Below, one piece after another: positions 23,178 through 31,966 of a stretch of 59,633 bases of DNA. The first letter of the stretch is position 1, and each line of letters starts with the position of its first letter. Source of the DNA: an uncultured Selenomonadales bacterium (GTDB lineage Bacteria; Bacillota; Negativicutes; Selenomonadales; Selenomonadaceae). The stretch spans positions 1 through 59,633 of the forward strand of contig CALFJC010000083.1 of NCBI GenBank assembly GCA_937877655.1. Direction: 5' to 3'. Position numbers and translations under genes: made by a program. The notes beneath the pieces were generated by a model that had not been told where the DNA came from, searched no databases, and was given only the letters and a program-made list of their open reading frames with translations.

Positions 23178-24626
23178 TTATTTTTTGAAAGGAAATTTGC
23201 TTCCAAGTTGCCCAAGTATCCCGCTGAGATTAGGGAGCGAAGGCATCTTCGGCTTATTATTCTTCCCCTTCTTTAATTTTCCTTTTTTGCCCTTAACTTT
23301 TTTTGAAGATTGCTGTTGTTGCGTTTGGCTCGTCTTGAACTTGCGCATCATCTTTCGCATTTCCTCAAATTGCTTAAGGAGTTTGTTGACATCGGCGACT
23401 TTCGTTCCGGAGCCCATTGCGATTCGCTTGCGTCTTTTGGCGTCGATAATGCTTGTATCGGCGCGTTCTTTTGGCGTCATTGAAAGGATAATCGCTTCCA
23501 TGTGCTTGACTTCTTTTCCGTCAAGATCGAGATCTACGCCGCTTAATTTTTTCTTCAGCCCGCTAAGCCCCGGCACCATGCCGAGTAAATCATTAAGCGA
23601 GCCGAGTTTTTTTACCTGCTGAAGTTGTTCAAGAAAATCTTGTAACGTGAATTCGTCCGCCTTGATTTTCTTAACCATTTTTTCGGCAGTTTTGGCGTCG
23701 ATTGTCGACTGCGCCTTTTCAATCAGACTCAACACGTCGCCCATACCCAAAATTCTTGACGCCATGCGGTCGGGGTGGAAAATTTCCAAAGCCTCAAGCT
23801 TTTCGCCCATGCCGACGAATTTTATCGGGCAACCTGTCGCCGCCTTTATCGAAAGTGCCGCGCCGCCTCTGGCATCGCCGTCGAGTTTCGTTAAAACTAT
23901 TCCGTCAACACCAAGCGCGTTGTGGAAAGTTTCGGCAACATTGACTGCTTCTTGCCCGATCATTGAATCGACAACCAACAAAATTTCGTGCGGCTTGACT
24001 GTCGCCTTGATGTCTTTAAGCTCCTGCATAAGGCGTTCATCAATTTGCAGGCGTCCTGCCGTGTCGATTATCAAAACGTCGCGGGCATGTTTGTTCGCGA
24101 AATTTATCGAGTCTTTGGCGATTTGAACGGCGTCCTTTATGTCTTCGGTGAAGACGGGAACTTCCGCTTGCGCACCGACAACTTGCAACTGTTTAATCGC
24201 GGCGGGACGATAAATATCTGCGGCAACCAACGCGGGGCGTTTGCCTTGCTTTTTCATTTGCAAAGCGAGCTTGCCCGCCGAAGTAGTTTTGCCCGATCCT
24301 TGCAAGCCGACCATTAAAATTATCGTCGGCGGTTGCGAGGAAATATTCAACTTCGCCGCCTTGCCGCCCATTAAATTTGCAAGTTCTTCGTTGACAATCT
24401 TTATAACCGACTGCGCGGGCGTCAAATTATTTAAAATTTCCGTGCCGAGTGCGCGAGCCTTAACCGCCTTTTCGAAGTCACGAACAATTTTGTAATTCAC
24501 GTCCGCCGCCAAAAGTGCCATGCGAACATCTTTCAGAGCTTTGGTAATGTCGTCGTCAGTAAGTTTTCCATGTCCGCGAAGTTTGCGAAATGCTTCTTGA
24601 ATGTTTTGGGATAAATCTTCAAACAT
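23178..24626 (-). CDS. ffh: Signal recognition particle protein Ffh
   Basis: 482 residues, the SRP54 homologue that binds 4.5S RNA and signal sequences for co-translational membrane targeting. N domain, then G domain with GLQGSGKTTSAGKLA, DTAGR and TKLDGDARGG, then a methionine-bearing M domain (GMGDVLSLIEKAQ; MGSGTKVADVNKLLKQFEEM) and a basic Gln/Lys-rich tail. It is the first gene of the ffh-rpsP-khpA-ylqD-rimM-trmD block. Confidence 0.97.
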   Translation of the reverse strand: MFEDLSQNIQEAFRKLRGHGKLTDDDITKALKDVRMALLAADVNYKIVRDFEKAVKARALGTEILNNLTPAQSVIKIVNEELANLMGGKAAKLNISSQPPTIILMVGLQGSGKTTSAGKLALQMKKQGKRPALVAADIYRPAAIKQLQVVGAQAEVPVFTEDIKDAVQIAKDSINFANKHARDVLIIDTAGRLQIDERLMQELKDIKATVKPHEILLVVDSMIGQEAVNVAETFHNALGVDGIVLTKLDGDARGGAALSIKAATGCPIKFVGMGEKLEALEIFHPDRMASRILGMGDVLSLIEKAQSTIDAKTAEKMVKKIKADEFTLQDFLEQLQQVKKLGSLNDLLGMVPGLSGLKKKLSGVDLDLDGKEVKHMEAIILSMTPKERADTSIIDAKRRKRIAMGSGTKVADVNKLLKQFEEMRKMMRKFKTSQTQQQQSSKKVKGKKGKLKKGKNNKPKMPSLPNLSGILGQLGSKFPFKK

Positions 24627-24690
24627 GATTTTGCCCCTGTCAAAATAATAGGCACTCCCTCAGACGGCAGTGCCGAATTTTTTAAAATCA

Positions 24691-24761
24691 AGGCGACACC
24701 CAGAATCGGACTGGGGATAGAGGTTTTGCAGACCTCGGCCTTACCACTTGGCTATGTCGCC
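24691..24761 (-). tRNA. tRNA-Cys (GCA)
   Basis: Read on the minus strand it folds as a 71-nt cloverleaf. The acceptor GGCGACA pairs with TGTCGCC, the discriminator is T, the D arm holds AGCCAAGTGGTAAGGC, the anticodon loop is CTGCAAA with GCA, and the T arm is CCCAG-TCCGATT-CTGGG. The CCA is not encoded. It lies between ffh and the HNH gene. Confidence 0.95.
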
Positions 24762-24835
24762 GTTTTCATGCCTTCAGCTTTTCAAGCCGTCAACACTGCG
24801 CATTATAAACGCTAACCTTTTACAAGTCAAGCAAA

Positions 24836-25189
24836 TTATTTCTTCTTGGAAATTTTCTTCTTGACAGCTCCCGCGACTTCCTTGACGCCTTCTTTGACGG
24901 TTTCTTTAGCCAGCTTGACGCCGAACTTTACGCTTTTGACAACGCGCTTTGTATTTGTATTGATAAGATCTCCGCCCGTTTCCGTGACACTGACTCGCGC
25001 CTGCTTGGAGCGGTTGCAGTGCTTGCACAAACATTGAAGATTAAAAGCTTTGTCGGAGCCGTGGTGTTTTTGCGGAACGATATGATCAATGTCGACATCA
25101 GCCTTGCGAAGTTTTTTCCCGCACTTCGCGCAGGTGTACCAACCGTGATCCGATTTATTTTCTGCAAACCAATTTTCTCTGTAACCCAT
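24836..25189 (-). CDS. HNH-nuclease-like protein with lysine-rich tail
   Basis: 117 residues from the ATG at 25189. A GTG three codons earlier is the alternative. An HNH fold is indicated by CAKCGKKL, the metal and catalytic DIDHIVPQKHHGSD, NLQCLCKHCNRSKQ, with two CxxC pairs for structural zinc. The last 40 residues are a basic tail (KEGVKEVAGAVKKKISKKK) suited to nucleic acid binding. It stands alone, divergent from secA. The target and role are not known. It could be a stand-alone repair or defence nuclease. Confidence 0.8.
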   Translation of the reverse strand: MGYRENWFAENKSDHGWYTCAKCGKKLRKADVDIDHIVPQKHHGSDKAFNLQCLCKHCNRSKQARVSVTETGGDLINTNTKRVVKSVKFGVKLAKETVKEGVKEVAGAVKKKISKKK

Positions 25190-25321
25190 GCGAGCCACCT
25201 TCTCCGAATTTTTTTGGGTAATTTGTCGCCGACGTTTAAAATTCCTGCCCGCCGCTTAAAAAATTTGCGGCAGGTAACTTTTTTTGTTATCATTGAAAAA
25301 AATTTACAGGGAGTGACAGCT

Positions 25322-27946
25322 TTGTTCGGATTCGGATTTTTGAAAAGATTTTTGGGCGACAACAACGACAAGGAGATTAAACGTCTCCAAAAAACCGTTG
25401 ATAAAATTAATGCGCTGGAGGCGGGCTTCCAAAATTACACGGACGATAAACTCGCCGACTCAACCGAAAAATTTCGCGAACGTCTTTTGGCGGGCGAAAC
25501 TATGGAAGATATTTTGCCCGAAGCCTTCGCGGTTTGCAGAGAAGCCTCGCGCAGAGTTTTGGGCATGAGACATTTTGACGTTCAATTAATGGGCGGCATG
25601 TGTCTTCACGAAGGAAAAATTGCCGAAATGAAAACCGGCGAAGGCAAAACTCTTGTCGCAACTTTGCCCGTTTATCTCAACGCGCTCGGCGGAAAAGGCG
25701 TTCATATGGTCACGGTCAACGATTATCTTGCACGCCGCGACTCGGAATGGATGGGACGGCTTTACAGATTTTTGGGCTTGACTGTCGGCTTGATTCTTCA
25801 CGACATGGATTTTCCCGAAAGAAAATTTGCTTACAGTTGCGACGTAACTTTTGGGACAAATAATGAATTCGGCTTTGATTATCTTCGCGACAACATGGTT
25901 ATTCAGGAAGAACAAATGGTTCAGCGTCCGTTGAATTATGCGATAGTTGACGAGGTCGATTCGATTTTGATTGACGAAGCGCGGACGCCGCTTATCATTT
26001 CCGGACCGGGCGCGAAGTCGACGGAAATTTATGCGGTAATGGCTCGCGCAGTTTCCAATCTTAAAGAAGGCGAAGATTATAAGGTTGACGAGAAGCAAAA
26101 AACCGTTGCGCCGAATGATGAAGTCGTTCCGAAGATTGAAAAGTTTTTGGGCATTCAAAATCTCTACGCGCCCGAAAATATTGAGTACTCGCATTGTTTC
26201 ACGGCGGCTTTGAGAGCAAAAGCTCTGATGAAACGCGACAGAGATTATGTCGTTCGCGACGGAGAAATTGTTATTGTCGATGAATTCACGGGACGCCTTA
26301 TGACGGGCAGAAGATATTCCGACGGACTTCATCAGGCGATTGAGGCTAAAGAAGGCGTGAGGATTCGGCGCGAGTCTCAAACTTTGGCGACGATAACTTT
26401 CCAAAATTATTTCCGCATGTACGACAAACTCGCGGGCATGACGGGTACCGCCAAAACCGAAGAAGACGAGTTCCTTAAAATTTATAAATTGCCCGTCGTC
26501 GTCATCCCCACGAATAAACCTGTTCGCCGCACGGATCATCCCGATGTTGTCTACAAAAATAAGCGGGCGAAATATCGCGCAGTCGCCAACACCGTCGAGC
26601 AGATTCACGGTAAAGGACAGCCCGTCTTAATCGGCACAACTTCAATCGAACAATCGGAAGAACTCAGCGGCTATTTGAAAAAGCGCGGCATTCCCCACAG
26701 CGTTTTGAATGCGAAATTTCATGAAAAGGAAGCGCAGATTGTCGCCGACGCGGGGCAACGTGACGCCGTGACAATCGCAACGAACATGGCGGGGCGCGGT
26801 ACCGACATAAAACTTGGCGAAGGCGTTCCCGAACTCGGCGGGCTTTTCATAATCGGCACGGAACGTCACGAATCACGGCGCATTGACAATCAGTTGCGCG
26901 GGCGTTCGGGGCGTCAGGGAGACCCGGGCGAATCAAGATTTTATATTTCGTTGGAAGATGATTTAATGCGGCTTTTCGCGTCGGAGGCAATAGCAAAAGT
27001 TATGGACAAGCTCGGCATGGAAGAAGACGAACCGATTGAACATTCGCTGATAACAAAATCGATTGAACATGCGCAGAAAAAAGTTGAGGCGCGGAACTTC
27101 GACATTCGCAAGCACGTTTTGGAATATGATGACGTCATGAATCAGCAACGCGAGATAATGTACGGCGAGCGGAAAAAAATTCTGCGCGGAGAAAATTTGC
27201 GCGACAACATACGCGGCATGGTCAATCACATTATCAAGCAGGAAATGAATCAATACGCGAACGAAAAACTTTATCCCGAAGAATGGCAGCTTGACGAGCT
27301 GATAAAAGACGCCGAAAAAATTTTTGCGCCGCCCGGCGTTTTGAAGGTTTCGGAAATGGAAAAGATGAGCCGCGACGAGTTGAAAGAGCATCTTGAAAAA
27401 TTGGCGGAAGATACTTACAAACAGCGCGAAATGATTTTCAGCGAACCCGTCATGCGCGAATTGGAAAAAGTTGTCATGCTCCGAATTGTCGATAACAAAT
27501 GGATGGAACATTTGGATCACATGGACATGTTGCGCGAAGGAATTAACCTGCGCGCTTACGGGCAACGTGCGCCGCTTGTCGAATACAAAATTGAGGCGTT
27601 GGCAATGTTCGAGGAAATGGAAGGCGCAATTCAAGATCAAATCGCAACAACAATGTATCATGTGGCAGTTGTTCAGCAAGAGCCGCCGCAAGCCGCGCAG
27701 GACGAAGAAACTCCGCCCGAACCTTCACCGAAAGAAATAAAAGCCGCCGAGTCCGTCGTCCGCCGCGAACAATCGAAAGTCGAAGATCGTTTGCAAACTG
27801 CGCGGGCATCTCACGGCGACGAGTCAAGCCCCGCCGAAGCGCAAAAACGCGCCAAAACTGCCGACGGCAAAAAAATAGGGCGCAATGATCCTTGTCCTTG
27901 CGGCTCCGGAAAAAAATATAAAAATTGTTGCGGGCGCAATAAGTAA
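25322..27946 (+). CDS. secA: Preprotein translocase ATPase SecA
   Basis: 874 residues from the TTG at 25322, behind CAGGGAGTGACAGC. The frame is open a further 101 codons upstream, but those codons lie antisense to the HNH gene and do not look like SecA. It drives protein export through SecYEG. It shows MKTGEGKTLVATLP (Walker A), VDEVDSILIDEARTP (DEAD-like Walker B), ATNMAGRGTDIKL, RGRSGRQGDPG and the C-terminal zinc motif DPCPCGSGKKYKNCC. The linker before the zinc motif is rich in Pro, Glu and Ala. Confidence 0.97.
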   Translation: MFGFGFLKRFLGDNNDKEIKRLQKTVDKINALEAGFQNYTDDKLADSTEKFRERLLAGETMEDILPEAFAVCREASRRVLGMRHFDVQLMGGMCLHEGKIAEMKTGEGKTLVATLPVYLNALGGKGVHMVTVNDYLARRDSEWMGRLYRFLGLTVGLILHDMDFPERKFAYSCDVTFGTNNEFGFDYLRDNMVIQEEQMVQRPLNYAIVDEVDSILIDEARTPLIISGPGAKSTEIYAVMARAVSNLKEGEDYKVDEKQKTVAPNDEVVPKIEKFLGIQNLYAPENIEYSHCFTAALRAKALMKRDRDYVVRDGEIVIVDEFTGRLMTGRRYSDGLHQAIEAKEGVRIRRESQTLATITFQNYFRMYDKLAGMTGTAKTEEDEFLKIYKLPVVVIPTNKPVRRTDHPDVVYKNKRAKYRAVANTVEQIHGKGQPVLIGTTSIEQSEELSGYLKKRGIPHSVLNAKFHEKEAQIVADAGQRDAVTIATNMAGRGTDIKLGEGVPELGGLFIIGTERHESRRIDNQLRGRSGRQGDPGESRFYISLEDDLMRLFASEAIAKVMDKLGMEEDEPIEHSLITKSIEHAQKKVEARNFDIRKHVLEYDDVMNQQREIMYGERKKILRGENLRDNIRGMVNHIIKQEMNQYANEKLYPEEWQLDELIKDAEKIFAPPGVLKVSEMEKMSRDELKEHLEKLAEDTYKQREMIFSEPVMRELEKVVMLRIVDNKWMEHLDHMDMLREGINLRAYGQRAPLVEYKIEALAMFEEMEGAIQDQIATTMYHVAVVQQEPPQAAQDEETPPEPSPKEIKAAESVVRREQSKVEDRLQTARASHGDESSPAEAQKRAKTADGKKIGRNDPCPCGSGKKYKNCCGRNK

Positions 27947-27962
27947 TCGGAGGCATTTGACA

Positions 27963-28658
27963 ATGGAAGAAAATAAAATTTTATCGCCGATTCAACTGAC
28001 GGTAACAACAATTCCCGGAATATTGACACCGTTTGGCTATCGTCAACAAGACACTTGGATAGTGCCGTCATTTTTTGTAAATGAAGAATATCGCTTGCCG
28101 CCGATAAAAGATTTCCAACCGAAATTGATTTTGGACGGCGGCGGCAATATCGGTTGTGCGGCGGTTTATTTCGCAAATAAATATCCCGCCGCGCAGATTT
28201 ACTCCGTCGAGCCCGAAAAAGATAATTTTAAGTTGTTGACTTTCAACACGGCTTTTTACGACAACATTCACCCGATAAAATCCGCGCTTTGGAACAAAGA
28301 AACTTTTATTCGCGTCGAAGACAGAGGATTTGGCGTCGGCGGATTCATGACTTTTGAGACAACCGCTGATGCCGCCGCCGCTTTTCAAACAACGACCGTT
28401 TCAAAACTTTTGGCAGATTCGGGCTTTGAGGAAATTGACATTCTCAAGATTGATATTGAAGGCGCGGAAAAAGAAGTTTTCGCCGCGCCCGACGTTGACG
28501 AATGGCTCCCGAAAGTCAAAGTGCTGATTATCGAACTGCATGACCGCATGAAACGCGGTTGCTCTTATGAATTTTTTAAGGCGATCTCAAAGCACAAATG
28601 GTTCTTCGCGTTCAGAGGAGAAAATTTGATTTTTATCCGAGAAAGTTTAATGACATAA
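27963..28658 (+). CDS. FkbM-family methyltransferase
   Basis: 231 residues from the ATG at 27963, preceded by CGGAGGCATTTGAC. A SAM-binding Rossmann fold is visible (LDGGGNIGCAAVYFANKY, YSVEPEKDNF) and the FkbM signature ILKIDIEGAEKEVF. Such enzymes O-methylate sugars or other small molecules. It follows secA by 16 bases, so it may be read through from secA, but nothing links it functionally. Confidence 0.85.
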   Translation: MEENKILSPIQLTVTTIPGILTPFGYRQQDTWIVPSFFVNEEYRLPPIKDFQPKLILDGGGNIGCAAVYFANKYPAAQIYSVEPEKDNFKLLTFNTAFYDNIHPIKSALWNKETFIRVEDRGFGVGGFMTFETTADAAAAFQTTTVSKLLADSGFEEIDILKIDIEGAEKEVFAAPDVDEWLPKVKVLIIELHDRMKRGCSYEFFKAISKHKWFFAFRGENLIFIRESLMT

Positions 28659-28675
28659 CGAAAGGGGAAATTATT

Positions 28676-28978
28676 ATGTTTGACATTGCCAAGCGCAACG
28701 AACAAGGACTTTTGGTTTACGACAGAGAAGCGGCACGCAGTTTATTCACGGAAAAAGAAAACGCGCTCTTTGATGAGTACATGGAAAAATTTCGTGTGCT
28801 TTTTGACAAGCATGAACGCGGTGAAATTTCTGACGAGGAATATGAACGTTTTGCAGAGGAACTTGACGACGAACACACTGCGGCTTTCAGCAAGCTTTAT
28901 GACGAAGAATTTGGTATTCAACCCGAAGAAACTTCCGAAGAAAAATTTTCTGCACCAATGAATTTTGCAACTGCTTAA
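28676..28978 (+). CDS. Small acidic protein, possible antitoxin of the next gene
   Basis: 100 residues, starting at the ATG behind AAAGGGGAAATT. It is highly acidic and helical (ENALFDEYMEKFRVLFDKHERG, EEYERFAEELDDEH) with no HTH motif. It lies 12 bases upstream of a RelE/HigB-like gene, the spacing expected of a toxin-antitoxin pair. An acidic helical partner could neutralise the basic toxin. The role is inferred from position only. Confidence 0.55.
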   Translation: MFDIAKRNEQGLLVYDREAARSLFTEKENALFDEYMEKFRVLFDKHERGEISDEEYERFAEELDDEHTAAFSKLYDEEFGIQPEETSEEKFSAPMNFATA

Positions 28979-28990
28979 GAGGATAAGATT

Positions 28991-29353
28991 TTGTACAACA
29001 TTACTTTTTATGAAGACAAAAGAGGGCGTTCGCCCGTCCGCGATTATACCAATCAACTTGCTCTTAAAAATGACAAAAACAGCCAAATAAAATACCAAAA
29101 AATACAGCTGAACATCTATCATTTGGAAGAAAGCGGCACTCGTGCTCCCAAAAAATTCGTTAAACACGTAAGAGGCGAAATTTGGGAGTTGCGTCCCCTG
29201 CGCGACAGAATTTTATTCGCGGCTTGGGTTGGAGATTCATTTGTTTTGCTTCATACTTTTCAGAAAGAAACGCAGAAAACTCCGCTTGCCGAAATTGAAA
29301 AAGCCGAACGCGAACTTGAAGACTTCAAAGAACGCTTCGGCTTAAAGGTTTAA
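28991..29353 (+). CDS. RelE/HigB-like toxin of the Gp49 (DUF891) type
   Basis: 120 residues from a TTG behind GAGGATAAGATT. Motifs of the Gp49/HigB branch of RelE-like ribosome-dependent RNases are present: NITFYEDKRGRSPVRDY, KHVRGEIWELRPLRDRILFAAWVGDSFVLLH, FQKETQKTP. Members of this branch are usually followed by a Cro-like HTH antitoxin. Here the only partner is the upstream acidic protein, and no HTH gene follows. It ends in a 4-base overlap with the convergent gene at 29350. Confidence 0.8.
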   Translation: MYNITFYEDKRGRSPVRDYTNQLALKNDKNSQIKYQKIQLNIYHLEESGTRAPKKFVKHVRGEIWELRPLRDRILFAAWVGDSFVLLHTFQKETQKTPLAEIEKAERELEDFKERFGLKV

Positions 29354-29952
29354 ATTTTAATGCCCAAATCCCACGAGGCGGGCCAATATCTTTCTGCAAT
29401 GTCGAGAATCGGCGGAACCAATTCCTCGACATTTTTTATTTTGTAAAGTCGCCACTCGTCGCCGCGCCTGTCAAATTCCAAAACAAAATTCAAAACGCCG
29501 ATCATTTTCCCGTAACTTGAATTGTCACCGACCATTTTAACGGCAAGCGTCGCCTTGTCGCCCGAAATTTTTTCTTCGCCGAAATCTGCGCGGAGACTTT
29601 TAAGCAGATTATTCAGCTCGGCGGCAAGAAATTTAATCGGAGTTTCGGAAAAAGTTTTCGCGTCTTTAAAGCTCCCGTCGAAGTAAGCGGCGATAACTTT
29701 TTTAATCAAACCGAGATGAACGCCGCGAAATTTCTCGTTGTAAAGGCGCAGAATCGTCGAGCCGAATTTAAAAAATAAATCTTTCGGATAAAGCTCGTGA
29801 AACCTCGCGCAGTTTTTTGCAAGGAAATCGGTTGATTCTTCGTAGCCGAGATTCATTAAAGTTTTCAAATCGACATGGGCAGAAAATTCTTCAACGTCGC
29901 GAGCATTTATCGCCGCCAAAATTTTTTTCAACTCGTCTTGCGGAGTATTCAA
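29350..29952 (-). CDS. Protein of unknown function, DUF2939-like flavour
   Basis: 200 residues from a TTG at 29952 with AAGGAG nine bases upstream. The frame is open to 30204, but that extension is antisense to the next gene and has no start signal. The N-terminus (NTPQDELKKILAAINARDVEEFSAHVDLKTL) resembles the helical opening of the protein at 19860-20885, with a later beta-rich part (LNFVLEFDRRGDEWRLYKIKNVEEL). No signal peptide with this start. The function is unknown. Confidence 0.55.
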   Translation of the reverse strand: MNTPQDELKKILAAINARDVEEFSAHVDLKTLMNLGYEESTDFLAKNCARFHELYPKDLFFKFGSTILRLYNEKFRGVHLGLIKKVIAAYFDGSFKDAKTFSETPIKFLAAELNNLLKSLRADFGEEKISGDKATLAVKMVGDNSSYGKMIGVLNFVLEFDRRGDEWRLYKIKNVEELVPPILDIAERYWPASWDLGIKI

Positions 29953-30082
29953 AGCTGTCAGCTCCTTAAAAAATTTTTTTCCAAAATACGCCGCCGCGCC
30001 GTCAAATTCCTTTAAAAAATTTTTAATCGCCTTGACGAAGGGCAGGCGGCATTTTAAAATTATTTTTAAGGGAGGCGATTTT

Positions 30083-30481
30083 ATGAACGACGACAATTTT
30101 AATAAAACTTCCGAGCAAAAAACGCCGAATGAAGGCGAAGCAAGATTTGACGTTACTTCACTCGACGAAGTCAAGGACGAAAACGGCAACGGGATTTTCC
30201 ACATGACAACAAAATTTAAATGGATTCTCGCGCTGTCAATTTTGATTTTGCTCGCAACCGGCGTATTGATTTACTCGGTGTATATGGACGCGCTCCAAGT
30301 CGAAATTTGGCAACTGGCAATTTGGTGCATCTGCGTCATATTGGCATTTTATTCCGTCGTGAAAAAATCATTGGCGGCAGTGATTCTGAATTTTATTTTA
30401 TTCTTCGGCGTGTCGCTGATACCGGTTTGGCAATCGGCACACGAAAATTTTCAATCGGTATTTGAACTTTTTTTCGGCTAA
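30083..30481 (+). CDS. Small membrane protein of unknown function
   Basis: 132 residues from the ATG at 30083, behind AAGGGAGGCGATTT. The first 45 residues are soluble and acidic. Three hydrophobic segments follow (about 48-68, 74-92 and 95-115). No family was recognised. It starts over the far 5' region of the divergent gene at 29350-29952. A C/G hairpin with flanking A and T runs follows at about 30484-30516. Confidence 0.65.
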   Translation: MNDDNFNKTSEQKTPNEGEARFDVTSLDEVKDENGNGIFHMTTKFKWILALSILILLATGVLIYSVYMDALQVEIWQLAIWCICVILAFYSVVKKSLAAVILNFILFFGVSLIPVWQSAHENFQSVFELFFG

Positions 30482-30613
30482 AAAAATTTCCCCGTATTGT
30501 CGCAGGGATTTTTTTATCGGCAACGAAATTCATATTGACCGCTTTTGATCATTTTGATATAAGAAGGACAACTCATAAAAATTTTAATCACATGCTCTTA
30601 AGGAGGAGAAATT

Positions 30614-31354
30614 ATGCCGGACATTTTTTCAGATATTCAGTCGGACATTCAATCGCGAGATCCGTTCGCGTTCAGTTTGCAGGAACAACTGCAAGACGTT
30701 TCGGGCAAGGAAACGGAAGAATTGCCCAAAGACGACACGCCCAAAGATCACACGGATTTTTTTTCCGACATCAAAGAGTTTATTAAAGACAAGCTCCCTT
30801 TTGTGGATTCCGAACGAGAAATTTCCGAGAAGCGCGATGAAGAATTTAAAGATTTTCTCTTTAACTGGTCTGATTCGGGCTACGGTAATTGTTTCGCCTT
30901 CGCAAGCGGCTTCTTTAAAGATCCTACAACGGGAAAAAATTTCGACCACAAGCCCGCGCCGGGAGATATCAGCGGACAATGGGACGGCGATTATATGCCT
31001 TACTTCGATGATCTCGTGTATGAAACCGACGAAAACGGCGTCCGCCAAACTTTGGAATATTATTGGGCTAAAGACTGCGCAAGGAGCGACAAAGAATTGG
31101 AACGCGCACCTTCGGGCGATTATCAGCCAAAAGAAGGCGAAAGGCTCGTTGCAATGATGTACAGCGACCGCCCCTACGCAGAAGATTTTCATTTCATGGT
31201 GAAAGGGCAATACGGCACGTGGTATCACAAACCGGGGCTCATGGCTCCCAAACGTACTGACGAATCGGGCGAAATTATAACCGACCCCGCAACCTGCAAC
31301 AGAGGTATTTACGATCATTTTTGCGGCTACTACATTGTTCGCGACAAAGTTTAA
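30614..31354 (+). CDS. Papain-like cysteine hydrolase candidate, first gene of the Hsp70/HerA cluster
   Basis: 246 residues behind AAGGAGGAGAAATT. The first 80 residues are charged and probably disordered (DIFSDIQSDIQS). The rest holds a possible Cys-His pair: GYGNCFAFASGFF near residue 93 and DFHFMVKGQYGTWYHKPG near 197, followed by DESGEIITDPATCNRG and YDHFCGYYIV. That order (NC then DxHF...W.HK) is what I associate with small papain-like peptidases or amidases, some of them toxins. There is no signal peptide. The assignment rests on motif order only. Confidence 0.5.
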   Translation: MPDIFSDIQSDIQSRDPFAFSLQEQLQDVSGKETEELPKDDTPKDHTDFFSDIKEFIKDKLPFVDSEREISEKRDEEFKDFLFNWSDSGYGNCFAFASGFFKDPTTGKNFDHKPAPGDISGQWDGDYMPYFDDLVYETDENGVRQTLEYYWAKDCARSDKELERAPSGDYQPKEGERLVAMMYSDRPYAEDFHFMVKGQYGTWYHKPGLMAPKRTDESGEIITDPATCNRGIYDHFCGYYIVRDKV

Positions 31355-31366
31355 GGAGGAAAATTT

Positions 31367-31810
31367 ATGAGTGTCAAAGATTACAAACAGTTCAATGCTC
31401 TTATCGGTGCCGAGGAAGAAAAAATCCTCAAATATTTCGGCAAGCCGACGCGCTCTCTCAATGCCGTTGTGCTTTACAAACGTGACGAAGGAATATTGGC
31501 ATTGGTTTTTCAAGCAAAAGGCGAAAAAAATTGCGTAACGGGTTTGGCTTTTTTTTCGGCGGCGGGAGAATTTGAACATGCCTTCGGAATAGAATTGCTC
31601 GACGCCGAAACCGTTCGTAAAGCTCAAGAAGTTTCGACTTACCAAGAGAAATTGGATATTTTGGGGCAACCGACGGCAGACATCGGCAGCGGACGCACGG
31701 TTCTTGCATATTTCGCCAAAGATTCAACTTTGCTCACGTTGCGCGAAGCCAAAGACGGCGGCGCAAAACTCTCCGTTATCAAATTGACTGATAAGGAAAT
31801 GTGGGAATAA
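31367..31810 (+). CDS. Small two-lobed protein, possibly BamE/BLIP-like
   Basis: 147 residues behind AAGGAGGAAAATTT and 12 bases after the papain-like gene. It seems to contain two related halves: residues 15-50 (EEKILKYFGKPTRSLNAVVLY) and 93-130 (QEKLDILGQPTADIGSGRTVL), each with the LGxPT turn typical of the SmpA/BamE and BLIP folds. BLIP-type modules bind and inhibit enzymes, so an inhibitor of the upstream hydrolase is one possibility. There is no signal peptide. The function is inference. Confidence 0.5.
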   Translation: MSVKDYKQFNALIGAEEEKILKYFGKPTRSLNAVVLYKRDEGILALVFQAKGEKNCVTGLAFFSAAGEFEHAFGIELLDAETVRKAQEVSTYQEKLDILGQPTADIGSGRTVLAYFAKDSTLLTLREAKDGGAKLSVIKLTDKEMWE

Positions 31811-31966
31811 GACGGGAGCAGAACAAAAATGACTCGGCTCCTTAAGTTTTATCCTCAAATTCCAAAAGGCAAAGCTTTCGTTAAAAAATTTGAACAACCT
31901 GAGGAGAATTCTTTAAATTCGGACGAAATTCACAGCCCGAAATTTGAAGGTAAGGGAGGAAAAAAT

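Noticed and set aside
25019..25321. N-terminal extension of SecA
   Set aside because: Antisense to the HNH gene and unlike any SecA. The TTG at 25322 gives the expected N-terminus.
25586..26608. Long open frame of 340 codons on the minus strand inside secA
   Set aside because: Antisense to the conserved SecA motor domain. The amino acids are Phe/His/Asn-rich, typical of a shadow frame, and there is no ribosome site.
30629..31669. 346-codon minus-strand frame opposite the papain-like and two-lobed genes
   Set aside because: The plus-strand genes have strong ribosome sites and codon patterns. This frame is a compositional shadow.
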